Counted from the stretch's first letter, positions 9,551 to 18,237 are shown. The stretch is 64,000 bases of DNA from CBDDFN01 sp965227065 (GCA_965227065.1 CBDDFN010000010.1:309436-373435), one strand, 5' to 3'. Notes: generated by a model not told the origin, from the letters alone. Translations and numbers: made by a program.

Positions 9551-10024
9551 ATGGAATTTGCCCGTCTTGTCGCCCGATTTGCCGAAACCGCCGCCCGCGA
9601 AAGCGGCGCGGCGCTGGCGGAGCTGTTCACCGAAGATGGCGTTTATGTGGATCACTTTTATGGCGCCTTTCGCGGCCGCGACGCCATCGCTGATATGATC
9701 GAAACCCATTTCAAAGGCGCTTCGGAAGATTTCCGCTGGGAGTTTTTTGAACCTGTCGGCACCGAGCAGATGGGCTATGCGCGCTATCTGTTCAGCTACA
9801 CCTCAACCCTGCCTGAGGCCAAAGGCAAACGCGTGCTGTTTGAGGGGATGAGCCGGTTTGTGCTGAAGGACGGCAAGATCCGGCATTATTCGGAAGTGTT
9901 TGATCGTGGCCTGGCGCTCAGCCAGCTTGATTTCGCGGCCGAGCGGATCAAGAAAGTGGTCGCGCGTCATGCCGATGAGCTGCGCGCCCGGCCCGAAGCC
10001 CGCCCGCATCTGGAAAGAGACTAG
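9551..10024 (+). CDS. SnoaL-like / NTF2-fold protein
   Basis: A 157-residue protein of the NTF2-like superfamily. The opening helix (ARLVARFAETAARESG), the segment LAELFTEDGVYVDHFYGAFRGRDAI and the strand-rich second half match SnoaL-like cone-shaped barrels, which include small isomerases, hydratases and ligand-binding proteins. The ATG at 9551 has GAGGAG upstream. It is divergent from the GH20 gene with only 65 bp between their starts. No catalytic residues can be assigned with confidence, so no reaction is proposed. Confidence 0.7.
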   Translation: MEFARLVARFAETAARESGAALAELFTEDGVYVDHFYGAFRGRDAIADMIETHFKGASEDFRWEFFEPVGTEQMGYARYLFSYTSTLPEAKGKRVLFEGMSRFVLKDGKIRHYSEVFDRGLALSQLDFAAERIKKVVARHADELRARPEARPHLERD

Positions 10025-10059
10025 GTCTCAAACGTCATCCCCGTGGCAGCATCATGACC

Positions 10060-10075
10060 GGCGCGTCTTCGCGCC
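10060..10075. terminator. GGCGCG-TCTT-CGCGCC hairpin between convergent genes
   Basis: A perfect 6-bp GC stem with a four-base loop lies at the junction where the SnoaL-like gene and coq7 converge, its last base touching the coq7 stop codon. It has no strong T-run on either strand. Termination or transcript-end protection is an inference. Confidence 0.4.
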
Positions 10076-10680
10076 TAGAAGCGTTCCGAAAGCCAGATGG
10101 CGGATTTCGAACACGCCTTGATCACGCCTGACAAGAGCCGGTAGCCCGGTGTTTCGGCAGCCCCTTCATCAAGGGCCGTGTCGTGATGCTCAGCCTCGTC
10201 AGCGCGGAACTTGTCGATCGAGGCTTTGATGCCGCTTTCATCGGTCCCGGCGTCTTTGAGCCGATCAAGGCTGGATTGCTGGCGGGCGTAATGCTCGTCA
10301 ATGACGGACTCAACGGCGGCGGTGCAGGCCATGGCGGCCTTCTCGCCCATCAGGGCTGTCGCTGCGCCCAGCGTATAGCCCGCGACGTGCCAGAAGGGTT
10401 GCAGCACGGTGGGGCGGACGCCGCGTTCGGCGACCAGAGTATTGAAGCGGTCGAGATGCTCGTCTTCCTGTTCGGCCATATGGCGGATCAGCGCTTCGGT
10501 GCGCGCCATGCCGGGGCGTTTGGCAAAGACGTCCAACTGTCCTTGATAGATGCGCTTGGCACCGAACTCGCCCGCCTGATCAACCCGCAGGATGCGGGCA
10601 ATCTGTGCCTTGGCGTGGGACGGGCCGGGCTGGTCCTCGCTTAAGGGGCGGGGCAATTGGGGTTCGGTCTTGACGCTCAT
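10075..10680 (-). CDS. coq7: 3-demethoxyubiquinol 3-hydroxylase (Coq7/CAT5 family)
   Basis: This 201-residue di-iron monooxygenase carries out the penultimate ubiquinone step, hydroxylating demethoxyubiquinol at the inner membrane. The ligand pattern of the ferritin-like four-helix bundle is visible: Glu in DQAGEFGAKRIY (about 38), EQEDEH (about 70), Glu in AAVESVIDEHYARQ and DEAEHHD. The length fits the short bacterial Coq7. Its ATG at 10680 overlaps the dsbB stop (ATGA). A longer in-frame extension to 10797 lies inside dsbB and has no family resemblance. Ubiquinone-dependent aerobic respiration is implied. Confidence 0.9.
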   Translation of the reverse strand: MSVKTEPQLPRPLSEDQPGPSHAKAQIARILRVDQAGEFGAKRIYQGQLDVFAKRPGMARTEALIRHMAEQEDEHLDRFNTLVAERGVRPTVLQPFWHVAGYTLGAATALMGEKAAMACTAAVESVIDEHYARQQSSLDRLKDAGTDESGIKASIDKFRADEAEHHDTALDEGAAETPGYRLLSGVIKACSKSAIWLSERF

Positions 10681-11177
10681 GCGGCTTGCATCCCTTGCGG
10701 TTTGGGGGCGATGATCAGCACCGCTGCCGACAATACGGCCACGCCAAGCGAGGCGATCACATTCCAGCCCGCCATGGAAAGCCCGGCCAGCGACCAAGAC
10801 ACTTCATTGCATTTGACGATGGGCGCGGCTTCCAATTGCTGGCGCAGATCATAGATGGAATCGCCTGAAAGCGATTGCGCCCCGCAGCTCGCCGCCCACC
10901 AGCCCTGTTCGACCCCGACATGATAAAATCCAAACGCCGCGGTCATGCCCAGACAGATCAGACCTGCGCCATAGGCGATGCCGCCCAGCCGGTGATGACC
11001 CAGAAACATGACGAGCACGCCATACACAATCGCGCCGGCATGCCACCAGCGTTGTTCCTCGCACAGCTCGCACGGCGCAAGCCCGCCCAGATACTCAAAG
11101 CCGATGGCGGTGAGCAGCAAGACGGTGGAGCCTGCGGCAATGACGAGACCCGCGCGGGTCAAAGGGTCGAAAAACAT
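10677..11177 (-). CDS. dsbB: DsbB-family disulfide bond formation protein
   Basis: DsbB is an inner-membrane quinone reductase that reoxidises DsbA. This protein has about 166 residues and four hydrophobic helices. It carries the first periplasmic cysteine pair as CELC (residues 36 and 39) and a second pair in AASCGAQ and IVKCNE, the four-cysteine plan of DsbB. The start is uncertain. I use the ATG at 11177, and a GTG at 11195 would add six residues. It overlaps coq7 by 4 bp, a sensible pairing because DsbB passes electrons to the ubiquinone that Coq7 helps to make. Confidence 0.85.
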   Translation of the reverse strand: MFFDPLTRAGLVIAAGSTVLLLTAIGFEYLGGLAPCELCEEQRWWHAGAIVYGVLVMFLGHHRLGGIAYGAGLICLGMTAAFGFYHVGVEQGWWAASCGAQSLSGDSIYDLRQQLEAAPIVKCNEVSWSLAGLSMAGWNVIASLGVAVLSAAVLIIAPKPQGMQAA

Positions 11178-11328
11178 GCGGTTTTGTCCGGTCACACAAT
11201 CATGGCGGCGATGCTAGCCCGGCTTGTGTCGCGCTGACAATCGCAGGCTTTTGTCCATACTGCCGCATCCGGTTTTCCCCGGTTGACGGATGCCGCGCTT
11301 ATCGGCAAAACTCCGCCCTCTTTTCGCT

Positions 11329-11415
11329 GCCCCAGTGGCGGAATTGGTAGACGCAGCAGATTCAAAATCTGCCGCCTTCACGGGTGTGCCTGTTCGAGTC
11401 AGGCCTGGGGCACCA
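11329..11415 (+). tRNA. tRNA-Leu, anticodon CAA
   Basis: A complete class II tRNA can be folded. The acceptor stem GCCCCAG pairs with CTGGGGC, the D-arm is GCGGAATTGGTAGACGC, the anticodon stem GCAGA/TCTGC holds loop TTCAAAA (anticodon CAA, reading UUG), a long variable arm CGCCTTCACGGGTGT follows, and the T-arm is GCCTG-TTCGAGT-CAGGC. The CCA end is encoded. A degenerate copy lies 1.2 kb downstream at 12584-12655. Confidence 0.96.
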
Positions 11416-11460
11416 AATTTCCTCTCTTTGTTATCGGGTGCGCCCAGCGGGGATCGGCCT

Positions 11461-11483
11461 TGCCATTAATTTTGGCATTTTTT
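11461..11483 (+). terminator. intrinsic terminator after tRNA-Leu
   Basis: The stem TGCCA/TGGCA with loop TTAATTT is followed directly by six T residues, 46 bp downstream of the tRNA. The stem is short, but position and T-run fit. Confidence 0.6.
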
Positions 11484-11602
11484 GTGTCATATCATCGGGG
11501 GCCACGCATTTGATCGTCTGCGCGGGGGGCGAAATCAACTGGATGTAACCAGGCGGGCCGGGTAAAACCAGTCATCTCGAAATCACAACAGGATCAAAGA
11601 CC

Positions 11603-12574
11603 GTGAAGACACGATTGACAGAGCTTTTGGGCATCGAAGCGCCGATCATTTGCGGCGGCATGATGCGGATCGGAACCGCTGAGCTGGCCGCCGCCGCGTC
11701 GAATGCCGGGGCGCTTGGGGTGATGACCGCGCTCAGCTATCCCACGCCCAAGGAACTGATGGATGCGATTGAGCGGTGCCGGTCCCTGACCGACAAGCCG
11801 TTCGGCGTCAATCTGACGGTCGGTGTCGTGTCCACCCCCATCGATTATGATGAATATATTGAGGTGATCATCCGCAGCGGCGTCAAAATCGTCGAAACGG
11901 CGGGCCGCAGCCCTGAACCCTTTATGGAGCGCTTCAACGAAGCGGGCATCAAGGTCATCCACAAATGCGTCGCCGTGCGGCACGCCATGAAGGCCGAACG
12001 GATCGGCGTCGCCGCCGTCAGCATTGATGGTTTTGAATGTGCAGGCCATCCGGGGGAAGAAGATGTGACGGGCCTGGTGCTCATCCCCGCTGCCGCCAAC
12101 AAACTGTCGATCCCGATTGTTGCCTCAGGCGGGATCGCCGATGGCCGCGGGCTTGCCGCCGCGCTCGCGCTCGGCGCGGACGGGATCAATATGGGCACCC
12201 GGTTTATGGTCACGAAAGAGGCCGATATTCATGAGAATATCAAACAGCGCATTGTCGATATGACAGAGACGCAAACCTCGCTCATCTTCCGCAGCTTCCG
12301 CAACACCGCCCGCGTCTATACCAATGATGTGGCGCTCAAGGTCGCTGAGATCGAAGCGCGCGGCGGTGAGTTTTCGGAAATCTATCCGCTTGTCGCGGGG
12401 GACAAGCAGACCGAGGCCTGGCAATCAGGCGACATTGATGCGGGCATGGTGACGGTCGGCATGTGCGGCGGTTTGATCAAGGATATTCCGACCTGCCAAG
12501 AGCTTGTCGCCACGATTGTCGGCGATGCGGAGCAGATCATTCAGGAGCGTCTGGCCACCATGACGGCAGCCTAG
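11603..12574 (+). CDS. nitronate monooxygenase-like FMN oxidoreductase
   Basis: A 323-residue TIM-barrel protein of the nitronate monooxygenase / 2-nitropropane dioxygenase family, which uses FMN and O2 to oxidise nitronates. The same fold serves FabK-like enoyl reductases. Visible signatures are APIICGGMM at the N-terminus, DKPFGVNLTV, IHKCVAVRHA, EGF-like GFECAGHPGEED near residue 150, PIVASGGIADGRGLAAALALGADGINMGTRF around 173-203, and a C-terminal cap. It starts with GTG behind AGGA. It stands alone between the tRNA-Leu and its degenerate copy. The substrate is not certain because this family is often misnamed. Confidence 0.85.
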   Translation: MKTRLTELLGIEAPIICGGMMRIGTAELAAAASNAGALGVMTALSYPTPKELMDAIERCRSLTDKPFGVNLTVGVVSTPIDYDEYIEVIIRSGVKIVETAGRSPEPFMERFNEAGIKVIHKCVAVRHAMKAERIGVAAVSIDGFECAGHPGEEDVTGLVLIPAAANKLSIPIVASGGIADGRGLAAALALGADGINMGTRFMVTKEADIHENIKQRIVDMTETQTSLIFRSFRNTARVYTNDVALKVAEIEARGGEFSEIYPLVAGDKQTEAWQSGDIDAGMVTVGMCGGLIKDIPTCQELVATIVGDAEQIIQERLATMTAA

Positions 12575-12583
12575 GAGCGGAGT

Positions 12584-12655
12584 CCCCCAGGCGCAGCAGA
12601 AGCAAAATCTGCCGCCCTCACGGGTGTGCCTGTTCGCTGCAGGCCCGGGGGACCA
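12584..12655 (+). pseudogene. tRNA-Leu relic lacking the D-arm
   Basis: This 72-nt stretch repeats the tRNA-Leu at 11329-11415 with few changes through the anticodon stem, variable arm, T-arm and CCA, but the whole D-arm is missing. The anticodon loop reads AGCAAAA, so the universal U33 is lost. The acceptor ends are CCCCCAG and CCGGGGG, which still pair at 6 of 7 positions, and pair 1-72 is flipped from G-C to C-G. It begins 10 bp after the stop of the nitronate monooxygenase gene. It is probably a decayed duplicate. A stable RNA or terminator role is possible because the stems persist. Confidence 0.8.
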
Positions 12656-12682
12656 GATTTCTCCTGAGCAACGAACCGCATC

Positions 12683-13519
12683 TCACGGCGCGAGCGCCTC
12701 AAAGTCGGCTAGCACGGTGGCGGACATGCCGCGCACGGTCTTGGCGAGGAACTCTCCCGCACCTTGCGGGCTGCCCGCATTAAAAGGCGGTTCGGGATCA
12801 TATTCCGCCTGAAGCTGAAGCGCCTTGGCATAAAGGTCGCCGCGCAGTCGCGCGACCAGCGCAAGACCGAAATCAAACCCCGCAGTGACACCCGCGCCGG
12901 TCAGCACCGGCCCATCGGCCACGACGCGGGCCTCAACCGGGGTTGCCCCGAAACGCTCCAGCAATGGCCGGGTGATCCAGTGCGAGGTCGCCTTGCGGTT
13001 CTTGAGCAATCCCGCTTTAGCAAGGATCAGCGTGCCGGTGCACACCGCTGTCATGGTGGCGCCCGCCTTTGCCTGGCTTTGTAAAAAGCCGAGCAGCGCA
13101 TCATTTTTCATAGCGCCTGCCGTGCCGGTTGTACCGCCGGGCAAGAAGATGATATCGCGCGTACCGCCATTGGCGACCTGGTCGGCCAGTGTTGCGGTGG
13201 GCGCAATGGCCAACCCCGTATCACTCATAACGGGATCGAGCGTGTCCTGGGTGGAGACGAGATCGAGCCGTGCGCCCATCAGGCTCGCAAACAGATATTG
13301 AGGCCCGACGAGATCAAGCGCGGTGAAGCCGGTATAAAGGATCATCGCAATCGTTTCATCGCCATGCATTTTCAAGCCCGGCGTGCTCATCAGTTCCATA
13401 TGGGCGGCGTAGGAGCGTTCTTCAGGCGTCATTTCAGCCAGCGCGCGGGCGGCGCCGCCCAACGCCAAAAAGGGCGCAAGGGCGAGGCCCTGCAAGAGGT
13501 GTCGTTTGATCGGATCCAT
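12683..13519 (-). CDS. exported DJ-1/PfpI family protein (isonitrile hydratase-like)
   Basis: A 278-residue protein with an N-terminal export signal (hydrophobic LLQGLALAPFLALGGAARALA), then a DJ-1/PfpI domain. IAMILYTGFTALDLVGP opens the domain, FLPGG follows, and the nucleophile elbow TAVCTGTLILAKAGLL holds the Cys near residue 160, with SHW further on. This style matches the isonitrile-hydratase branch rather than chaperone DJ-1, but most relatives are cytoplasmic, so the signal peptide is unusual. The ATG follows GAGGAG, 10 bp after the stop of a TonB-dependent receptor, so it probably belongs to that transcript. Confidence 0.75.
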   Translation of the reverse strand: MDPIKRHLLQGLALAPFLALGGAARALAEMTPEERSYAAHMELMSTPGLKMHGDETIAMILYTGFTALDLVGPQYLFASLMGARLDLVSTQDTLDPVMSDTGLAIAPTATLADQVANGGTRDIIFLPGGTTGTAGAMKNDALLGFLQSQAKAGATMTAVCTGTLILAKAGLLKNRKATSHWITRPLLERFGATPVEARVVADGPVLTGAGVTAGFDFGLALVARLRGDLYAKALQLQAEYDPEPPFNAGSPQGAGEFLAKTVRGMSATVLADFEALAP

Positions 13520-13529
13520 GGTGGTCTCC

Positions 13530-15725
13530 TCAGTTCATTGTGAGTGTGAGTTCAAGCCCGATTGTGCGTGGACGCAAGCGGCTGGCCTGTTCACCGGGCG
13601 GTGCGTTGGCATCGATCAGGCCGCGATAGTCGGTCAGGTTGTCGGCGTAAAGGCCGAACCGGCCATGGGGGTGTTCCACCCCAAACCGGGCGTTGATCAG
13701 CGTATGGGCCGGCCCTGTCTGTGCGATTCCGGCCGAGCGGTAGGTGTAAAAGCTTTCACCTTCATAGGAGAGGTCGGCCAACAGATAGCCAGCCATGCGC
13801 CCAAACAGGGGCTGGCGGGCATCAAGCGACAGCGAAGCGGTAAAGCGGGGCGCATTGTCGGTCGGGTCGCCCGCGGCCTTGTCTGACGTGTCGGTTGTAA
13901 ACTCAACCCGGTTGACGCCTGCGGTTGCGGTCAGGCGAATGCCTTTGATGGGCTCCACGCCGAGCGAGGCATCAACCCCAAAGCCCGCAGCGTCGCCGAC
14001 ATTCTTGATATAGGGGAACAGATTGCCCGCGACCCAGGCTTGCACATCACGCCATTGATTGTAGTAAACCGCAATTTCAGGCACCAGGCGTCCGCCCCAC
14101 AGCGAGGATTTGAGACCGATCTCATAGGTCCACAGAAAGTCCGGTCCATAGACCGGATCAACATCACCCCCCAGCGGTCCCGACAGGGCGGCGTTTGCGC
14201 CGCCCGAGCGGAAGCCGCGCGCGGCCGACAGATAGAGCGTGGCGTGGTCCAGCACGCGCTTGGTCTTGAACAGCTCAGAGAGGTCAAGGGCAAGATGCGC
14301 GCGCGGGGTCCAGACTTTCAGCTCGTCCTCGTAAAGACCGTCTGTGGGCAGAAAGCTTGAGGTGCCGGTGGTTTCAACCGTGATGGTCTCGACGGTGTAG
14401 CGGGTTCCCACAGCAAGGCTGAGCGCATTGGTGATTGCCCAGTCGATCTGCCCATAGGCCGCGTATTGGCGCTGATCGGTGCGGTAGGTTTGATCGAGTA
14501 GGGGAATATCGGCCTGCCCGGCAAGGCCAGGGATGAGCGGTTCAAGCACGGACAGCGCAGCGTCAAGTCCGGCGGGGTTCAGATCGATCAGCCAATGGGC
14601 GAGTTGTACGTCTTGCTTGTCGGCAAAGTAAAAGCCTGCCACCGCATGCAATGGTCCCCAGGCCGCATTGGCCTGCACCTCGGTCGTATCATAGAGGCTG
14701 TCGCCCGCATCGGTGATTTCAACCGCATCGACCGCGGCCAGCAAAATTGTGTCGAGTGGCGCTATATCGAGGCCGAGTGCCGCGGGCAGATCCTCGCGCG
14801 AATCCGTCAGACGCTCAAACTCCCGGTCAAAGCGCGCCTGGGTGAGGCGCAGCCGCACCGGCCCGATCTCCTGGGTGAGCGTGGCGGAGTAAAGCGCCAT
14901 CGTGTCAAACGAGCCCGTATCGAAATTCGCATGCTGCTGATAGGCGTCATCGCCCAGACTTGTTGCGCCATAGGTAATGTCTTTGGCGGCCGCGCTCAGC
15001 CGGATTTCGGTACCGCTGAAGGGCTGGGCGCGCAGGGCGGCGCGGCCCTCTGTGCGGCGTTCATCATTGGCATCTGACTTTCCGATATTAGGCTGGTCGA
15101 TATAGCCGCCGCGCACATCGCGGGTTCCAACAAGGCGCAGCGCTACCGGCGCAGATCCCAACGGGATGTTCACCGCCACATCACCGCGCGCGGATGGGTC
15201 GGCATCGCGGGTCAGCCCGCCCATGAGACGGGCTTTGACAGACCAGCTTTCAAAGTCGGGTTGATGGGTTAGCAGGCGGATGGACCCGCCCATCGCCCCC
15301 TCGCCAAACAAAGTGCCCTGGGGGCCGCGCAGCACTTCCACCCGGTCGAGATCAAACAGGAACGGATCGGCCTGAAAGATGGTGAAGCTTGAGAGCGAAA
15401 TATCATCAAGCGTATAGCCCACGGTCGAGCGGCCCGCCGTGGTCGAAATCCCGCGCAGCGCGATATAGCGGCTACTGGGGCTGGCTGAAAAGCTGCTCAT
15501 ATTGGGTGTCAGCCGGGCCAGATCGCCGAGCGAGACAATGCCGTGCTGTTCAAGCGCTGCGCCGTCATGCACGCTCAGTGCCAGCGGCACTTCGTTTGCG
15601 GGTTGATCGCGCCGCGTGGCGGTGACGATGATGGTATCTGGCTCGTCCCCGGCGGCCAGAGCAGGCGTTGCGGCAAGCACGAAAAACAGCGCGGCGGAAC
15701 CGCGCGAAAGCTGGTGGTGAAACAT
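13530..15725 (-). CDS. TonB-dependent outer-membrane receptor
   Basis: A 731-residue receptor. It has a signal peptide ending ALAA, a TonB-box-like DTIIVTATRR at residues 30-39, a plug domain (GDLARLTPNM, ALRGISTTAG, EVLRGPQGTLFGEGAMGGSIRL) and a beta barrel ending near the C-terminus in TIGLELTLTMN. The last residue is Asn rather than the usual aromatic. I use the ATG at 15725 because the signal peptide begins there. It sits between the small Cys/His protein and the PfpI gene in one minus-strand series with the HupE permease, which suggests a metal complex as ligand. The ligand is not proven. Confidence 0.88.
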   Translation of the reverse strand: MFHHQLSRGSAALFFVLAATPALAAGDEPDTIIVTATRRDQPANEVPLALSVHDGAALEQHGIVSLGDLARLTPNMSSFSASPSSRYIALRGISTTAGRSTVGYTLDDISLSSFTIFQADPFLFDLDRVEVLRGPQGTLFGEGAMGGSIRLLTHQPDFESWSVKARLMGGLTRDADPSARGDVAVNIPLGSAPVALRLVGTRDVRGGYIDQPNIGKSDANDERRTEGRAALRAQPFSGTEIRLSAAAKDITYGATSLGDDAYQQHANFDTGSFDTMALYSATLTQEIGPVRLRLTQARFDREFERLTDSREDLPAALGLDIAPLDTILLAAVDAVEITDAGDSLYDTTEVQANAAWGPLHAVAGFYFADKQDVQLAHWLIDLNPAGLDAALSVLEPLIPGLAGQADIPLLDQTYRTDQRQYAAYGQIDWAITNALSLAVGTRYTVETITVETTGTSSFLPTDGLYEDELKVWTPRAHLALDLSELFKTKRVLDHATLYLSAARGFRSGGANAALSGPLGGDVDPVYGPDFLWTYEIGLKSSLWGGRLVPEIAVYYNQWRDVQAWVAGNLFPYIKNVGDAAGFGVDASLGVEPIKGIRLTATAGVNRVEFTTDTSDKAAGDPTDNAPRFTASLSLDARQPLFGRMAGYLLADLSYEGESFYTYRSAGIAQTGPAHTLINARFGVEHPHGRFGLYADNLTDYRGLIDANAPPGEQASRLRPRTIGLELTLTMN

Positions 15726-15787
15726 GGAATAAATCCGAAAGGGCTGAACAGCCAGAATGACAGCCGGAATGACAAGAAGGGTGACTT

Positions 15788-16270
15788 TCAGGCTTTCGGA
15801 GGGGCGCGCAGGCCAAGCGGTGGGCCGGTTGCAAGCGGCTGGCAAACGAATGTCGCACCGGGCAAACCGTTTCGCAACAGGGTGCGGACGAACAGTGCAA
15901 TTTCGTGTGTGCCATCATCAAGCGCGGGCTGACCTGTTAAATGGCAGGTTGGGCAGTCGCAGGCATGGCGCGGCTCTACCGGGGGGGCATCATCACGCAG
16001 TTGCGCGAGAAGATCAGAAACGTCTTGTAACGCAGACGCATCAATCTGGCCTGAAGGTGCACACAGCAGCGATTGGCCCGTCCCGCCAGTGACCGTGCTG
16101 GCGGCCATTGCGCCCGAGCGGTAGCCGAGCAATGGCGCTGTGTACAGCACAAGCAAGGCCAGGCCGAACGCTACGGCCCTGCGAAATGTTAATTTGCCTG
16201 TTGTGCCCCCAACCATACTATGCAGTCTTGCGCTTGCTATAGCCCCTGCCAAGTCGCGCGAATGTCGCAT
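15788..16270 (-). CDS. small membrane-anchored Cys/His-rich protein (DUF2946-like)
   Basis: A 160-residue protein. After a basic N-terminus (GKLTFRR) comes one hydrophobic segment AVAFGLALLVLYTAPLLGY, then an extracytoplasmic part with a compact metal-ligand-like cluster HACDCPTCH near residues 102-110 and a C-terminal Pro-rich tail. The length, single anchor and Cys/His cluster recall DUF2946 proteins found beside copper and TonB genes. I am not certain of the match. The ATG overlaps the stop of the HupE gene (TAATG). An alternative ATG lies at 16216. Metal binding in the periplasm is inferred. Confidence 0.55.
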   Translation of the reverse strand: MRHSRDLAGAIASARLHSMVGGTTGKLTFRRAVAFGLALLVLYTAPLLGYRSGAMAASTVTGGTGQSLLCAPSGQIDASALQDVSDLLAQLRDDAPPVEPRHACDCPTCHLTGQPALDDGTHEIALFVRTLLRNGLPGATFVCQPLATGPPLGLRAPPKA

Positions 16271-17244
16271 TAGAATGCGAGCAAGCGGTCAAACACCCAA
16301 AAGCTCGACACCCCGCCCATCGCATAGACCAGCGCCATCACCATCTGGCCCCGGGCGGCAGGGGAAGCGAGCGTCCGGGCCACGGCCAGGACCGCACAAA
16401 TCAGCGCGACAAATCCCAGCTGGCCGATTTCAACCCCCAGATTGAAGCCGAGCAATCCGGTCAGCCTGTGGCCTGCTTCAAGTCCCGCATCCGACAGGAC
16501 GCGGGCAAAGCCAAGCCCGTGAAGCAGGCCAAACGCGCTGGCGGTCAGCGCGGGGAACCGCCAGGTCAAACTGTCCCGCACCGGGCGCGCCAGTTCCACA
16601 CACACAAACAGGATCGACAGCGCGATGGCTGCTTCAACCGGCGCAACCGGCAGGGTGAGAATGTTCAGCGTGGCAAGTGCCAGGGTCAGCGAATGGGCGA
16701 GCGTGAAACCTGTCACCAGCCAGCCGAGCCGCCCGGCAATTTGCCGCCGCGTGCCGGTGCCGCGCAGGACCACAATCAGGGTCATTGCCAAAATGAACAG
16801 AAGATGATCGCTGCCAAGCAGGATATGGACCACACCGCTTTCGACAAAGGCGGCAAAATCTGTGCCGTGCCTGGCGAGCGTGTCGAGCGGGATAAGCTGG
16901 TGCTCAGGGCCGTAAAGCCGCGCGCCGCTTTCGGTTTGAACAAGGCTCGACAAAGCCGGATTGAGGTGCGGCCAGATCAAGCGAACCTGCATGTGCGATG
17001 CGCCGGTGCAGTCATAAAGCCCCCGGCCAATCAGACCGTGCTGGGTGGGTACGCGCACGGCGCAGCCTTCCAGAACAAGCCGGGGTTCTGCGCCTGCGGG
17101 GATGACGGGCGGGGCCTGCCATTCCAGAACGCGCGCAGTCTCGGGCCCTGACACATGCACCAGCACCGGGCGGCCATCATGGGCGGCGGCCCCGGCGCTC
17201 CACACGCACACAAGACCGAACAGACAAAGCAGCCACACCCTCAC
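16270..17244 (-). CDS. HupE/UreJ family metal permease
   Basis: A 324-residue membrane protein with a cleavable signal, an extracytoplasmic N-terminal domain of about 110 residues holding two cysteines, and about six or seven helices. The family His/Asp signatures are clear: HILLGSDHLLF near 139, FTLAHSLTL near 179, FGLLHGLGFA near 236 and FNLGVEIGQLG near 263. HupE/UreJ proteins move nickel or cobalt across the inner membrane. The start is a GTG overlapping the PPIase stop (GTGA). Its place between two TonB receptors suggests a two-membrane uptake route. Which metal is moved is not shown. Confidence 0.82.
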   Translation of the reverse strand: MRVWLLCLFGLVCVWSAGAAAHDGRPVLVHVSGPETARVLEWQAPPVIPAGAEPRLVLEGCAVRVPTQHGLIGRGLYDCTGASHMQVRLIWPHLNPALSSLVQTESGARLYGPEHQLIPLDTLARHGTDFAAFVESGVVHILLGSDHLLFILAMTLIVVLRGTGTRRQIAGRLGWLVTGFTLAHSLTLALATLNILTLPVAPVEAAIALSILFVCVELARPVRDSLTWRFPALTASAFGLLHGLGFARVLSDAGLEAGHRLTGLLGFNLGVEIGQLGFVALICAVLAVARTLASPAARGQMVMALVYAMGGVSSFWVFDRLLAF

Positions 17245-18092
17245 GGTTCGACCCGGATTGTATATTTGTCCACCAGGCGGCGGGTTGTTGTGCGGCGCAG
17301 CTCCGCAATGCGGTCACGTTGCCAGTCTGCGGCGACCTGCGGGGCCACTTCGGCCAGTGCAGGGGCGCGGGTTTGTGCACGCCGCACCAGCCTGATCAGA
17401 TGCCAGCCATAGGCGGAGCGGACCGGCCCGGTCCAGACCCCGACCGGTGTGGCGGGATCAAAGGATGCGGCGGCAACAGCCTCGCCCAGATGATCGGCAA
17501 GCAGCGTCTTTTGGGCTTCGACATAGGTGCGGTGATACAAGAAACGCTCCCCGCGCGGAGCATCCTGGCCCGCATCAATGGCTGCAAGGGCTGCATCGGC
17601 TTTGGCGCGCGCGCCGGGGCCATCCTTGAAATAGATATGGCTCAGCGTCACATGCGGCGGGATGGCGTAGCGGTCCTGATGCGCCTGAAAATAGGCTTCG
17701 ATCTGGGCTTCGTCCGGCGGGCTGTTGGCATCGCTGAGCCCCAGAAGCACATAATCCATTTTCTGGATCAGCCTTTGGCGCAAAACGGCGTCATTGCGGT
17801 CAAGCCCAAGGGCGAGCGCCTCACGGTAGAGCGCCTCTTCGGCTGTGAAATCATCAATCAGACGCTGTTTCTTATCCGTCGGCAGGGTTGCAATCATGGC
17901 GCCGGCTGCATCGGGCGAGAAGGCCTTGTTGCGATATTGCAGCCATACGGCAAGCCGGTCATCGGTGACGATGATGACATCGGCCCGCGCCTTTTCCGAG
18001 GCCAGATCAAACAGGATGAAGCCAAGGCCGATAATCAGAAAATGCGTCAGCGGATCGCGCACTATCCGCCGGACGAGGGTGGGTTTGTCCAT
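17241..18092 (-). CDS. membrane-anchored PpiC-type peptidyl-prolyl isomerase
   Basis: A 283-residue protein with one N-terminal membrane segment (HFLIIGLGFILFDLA), a helical SurA-like region, and a parvulin-type rotamase domain from about residue 145. That domain has HVTLSHIYF, then WTGPVRSAYGWHLIRLV, the typical final strand and helix. It should act in the periplasm on folding outer-membrane or exported proteins. It overlaps the HupE gene by 4 bp and follows a TonB receptor by about 145 bp. This suggests that it is dedicated to assembling a component of this locus, which is an inference. Confidence 0.8.
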   Translation of the reverse strand: MDKPTLVRRIVRDPLTHFLIIGLGFILFDLASEKARADVIIVTDDRLAVWLQYRNKAFSPDAAGAMIATLPTDKKQRLIDDFTAEEALYREALALGLDRNDAVLRQRLIQKMDYVLLGLSDANSPPDEAQIEAYFQAHQDRYAIPPHVTLSHIYFKDGPGARAKADAALAAIDAGQDAPRGERFLYHRTYVEAQKTLLADHLGEAVAAASFDPATPVGVWTGPVRSAYGWHLIRLVRRAQTRAPALAEVAPQVAADWQRDRIAELRRTTTRRLVDKYTIRVEP

Positions 18093-18237
18093 CACAGGAT
18101 GCCTTCAGGTCAGGGCGTGGGCCGGCAGGAAAGGGCGTGGGCCCGTCCCTGCAAAGATTTAAGACTTCTATCTTAAATGGCCAGCGCGTCAGGATCAAAG
18201 CCCTGATCGCGCGCCCCAATAGTCCTGGAACCCCGCG

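Noticed and set aside
11416..12655. Genomic island inserted at tRNA-Leu
   Set aside because: No integrase or mobile gene lies between the tRNA and its relic, and the enclosed gene looks native in composition. A relic of an old event remains possible.
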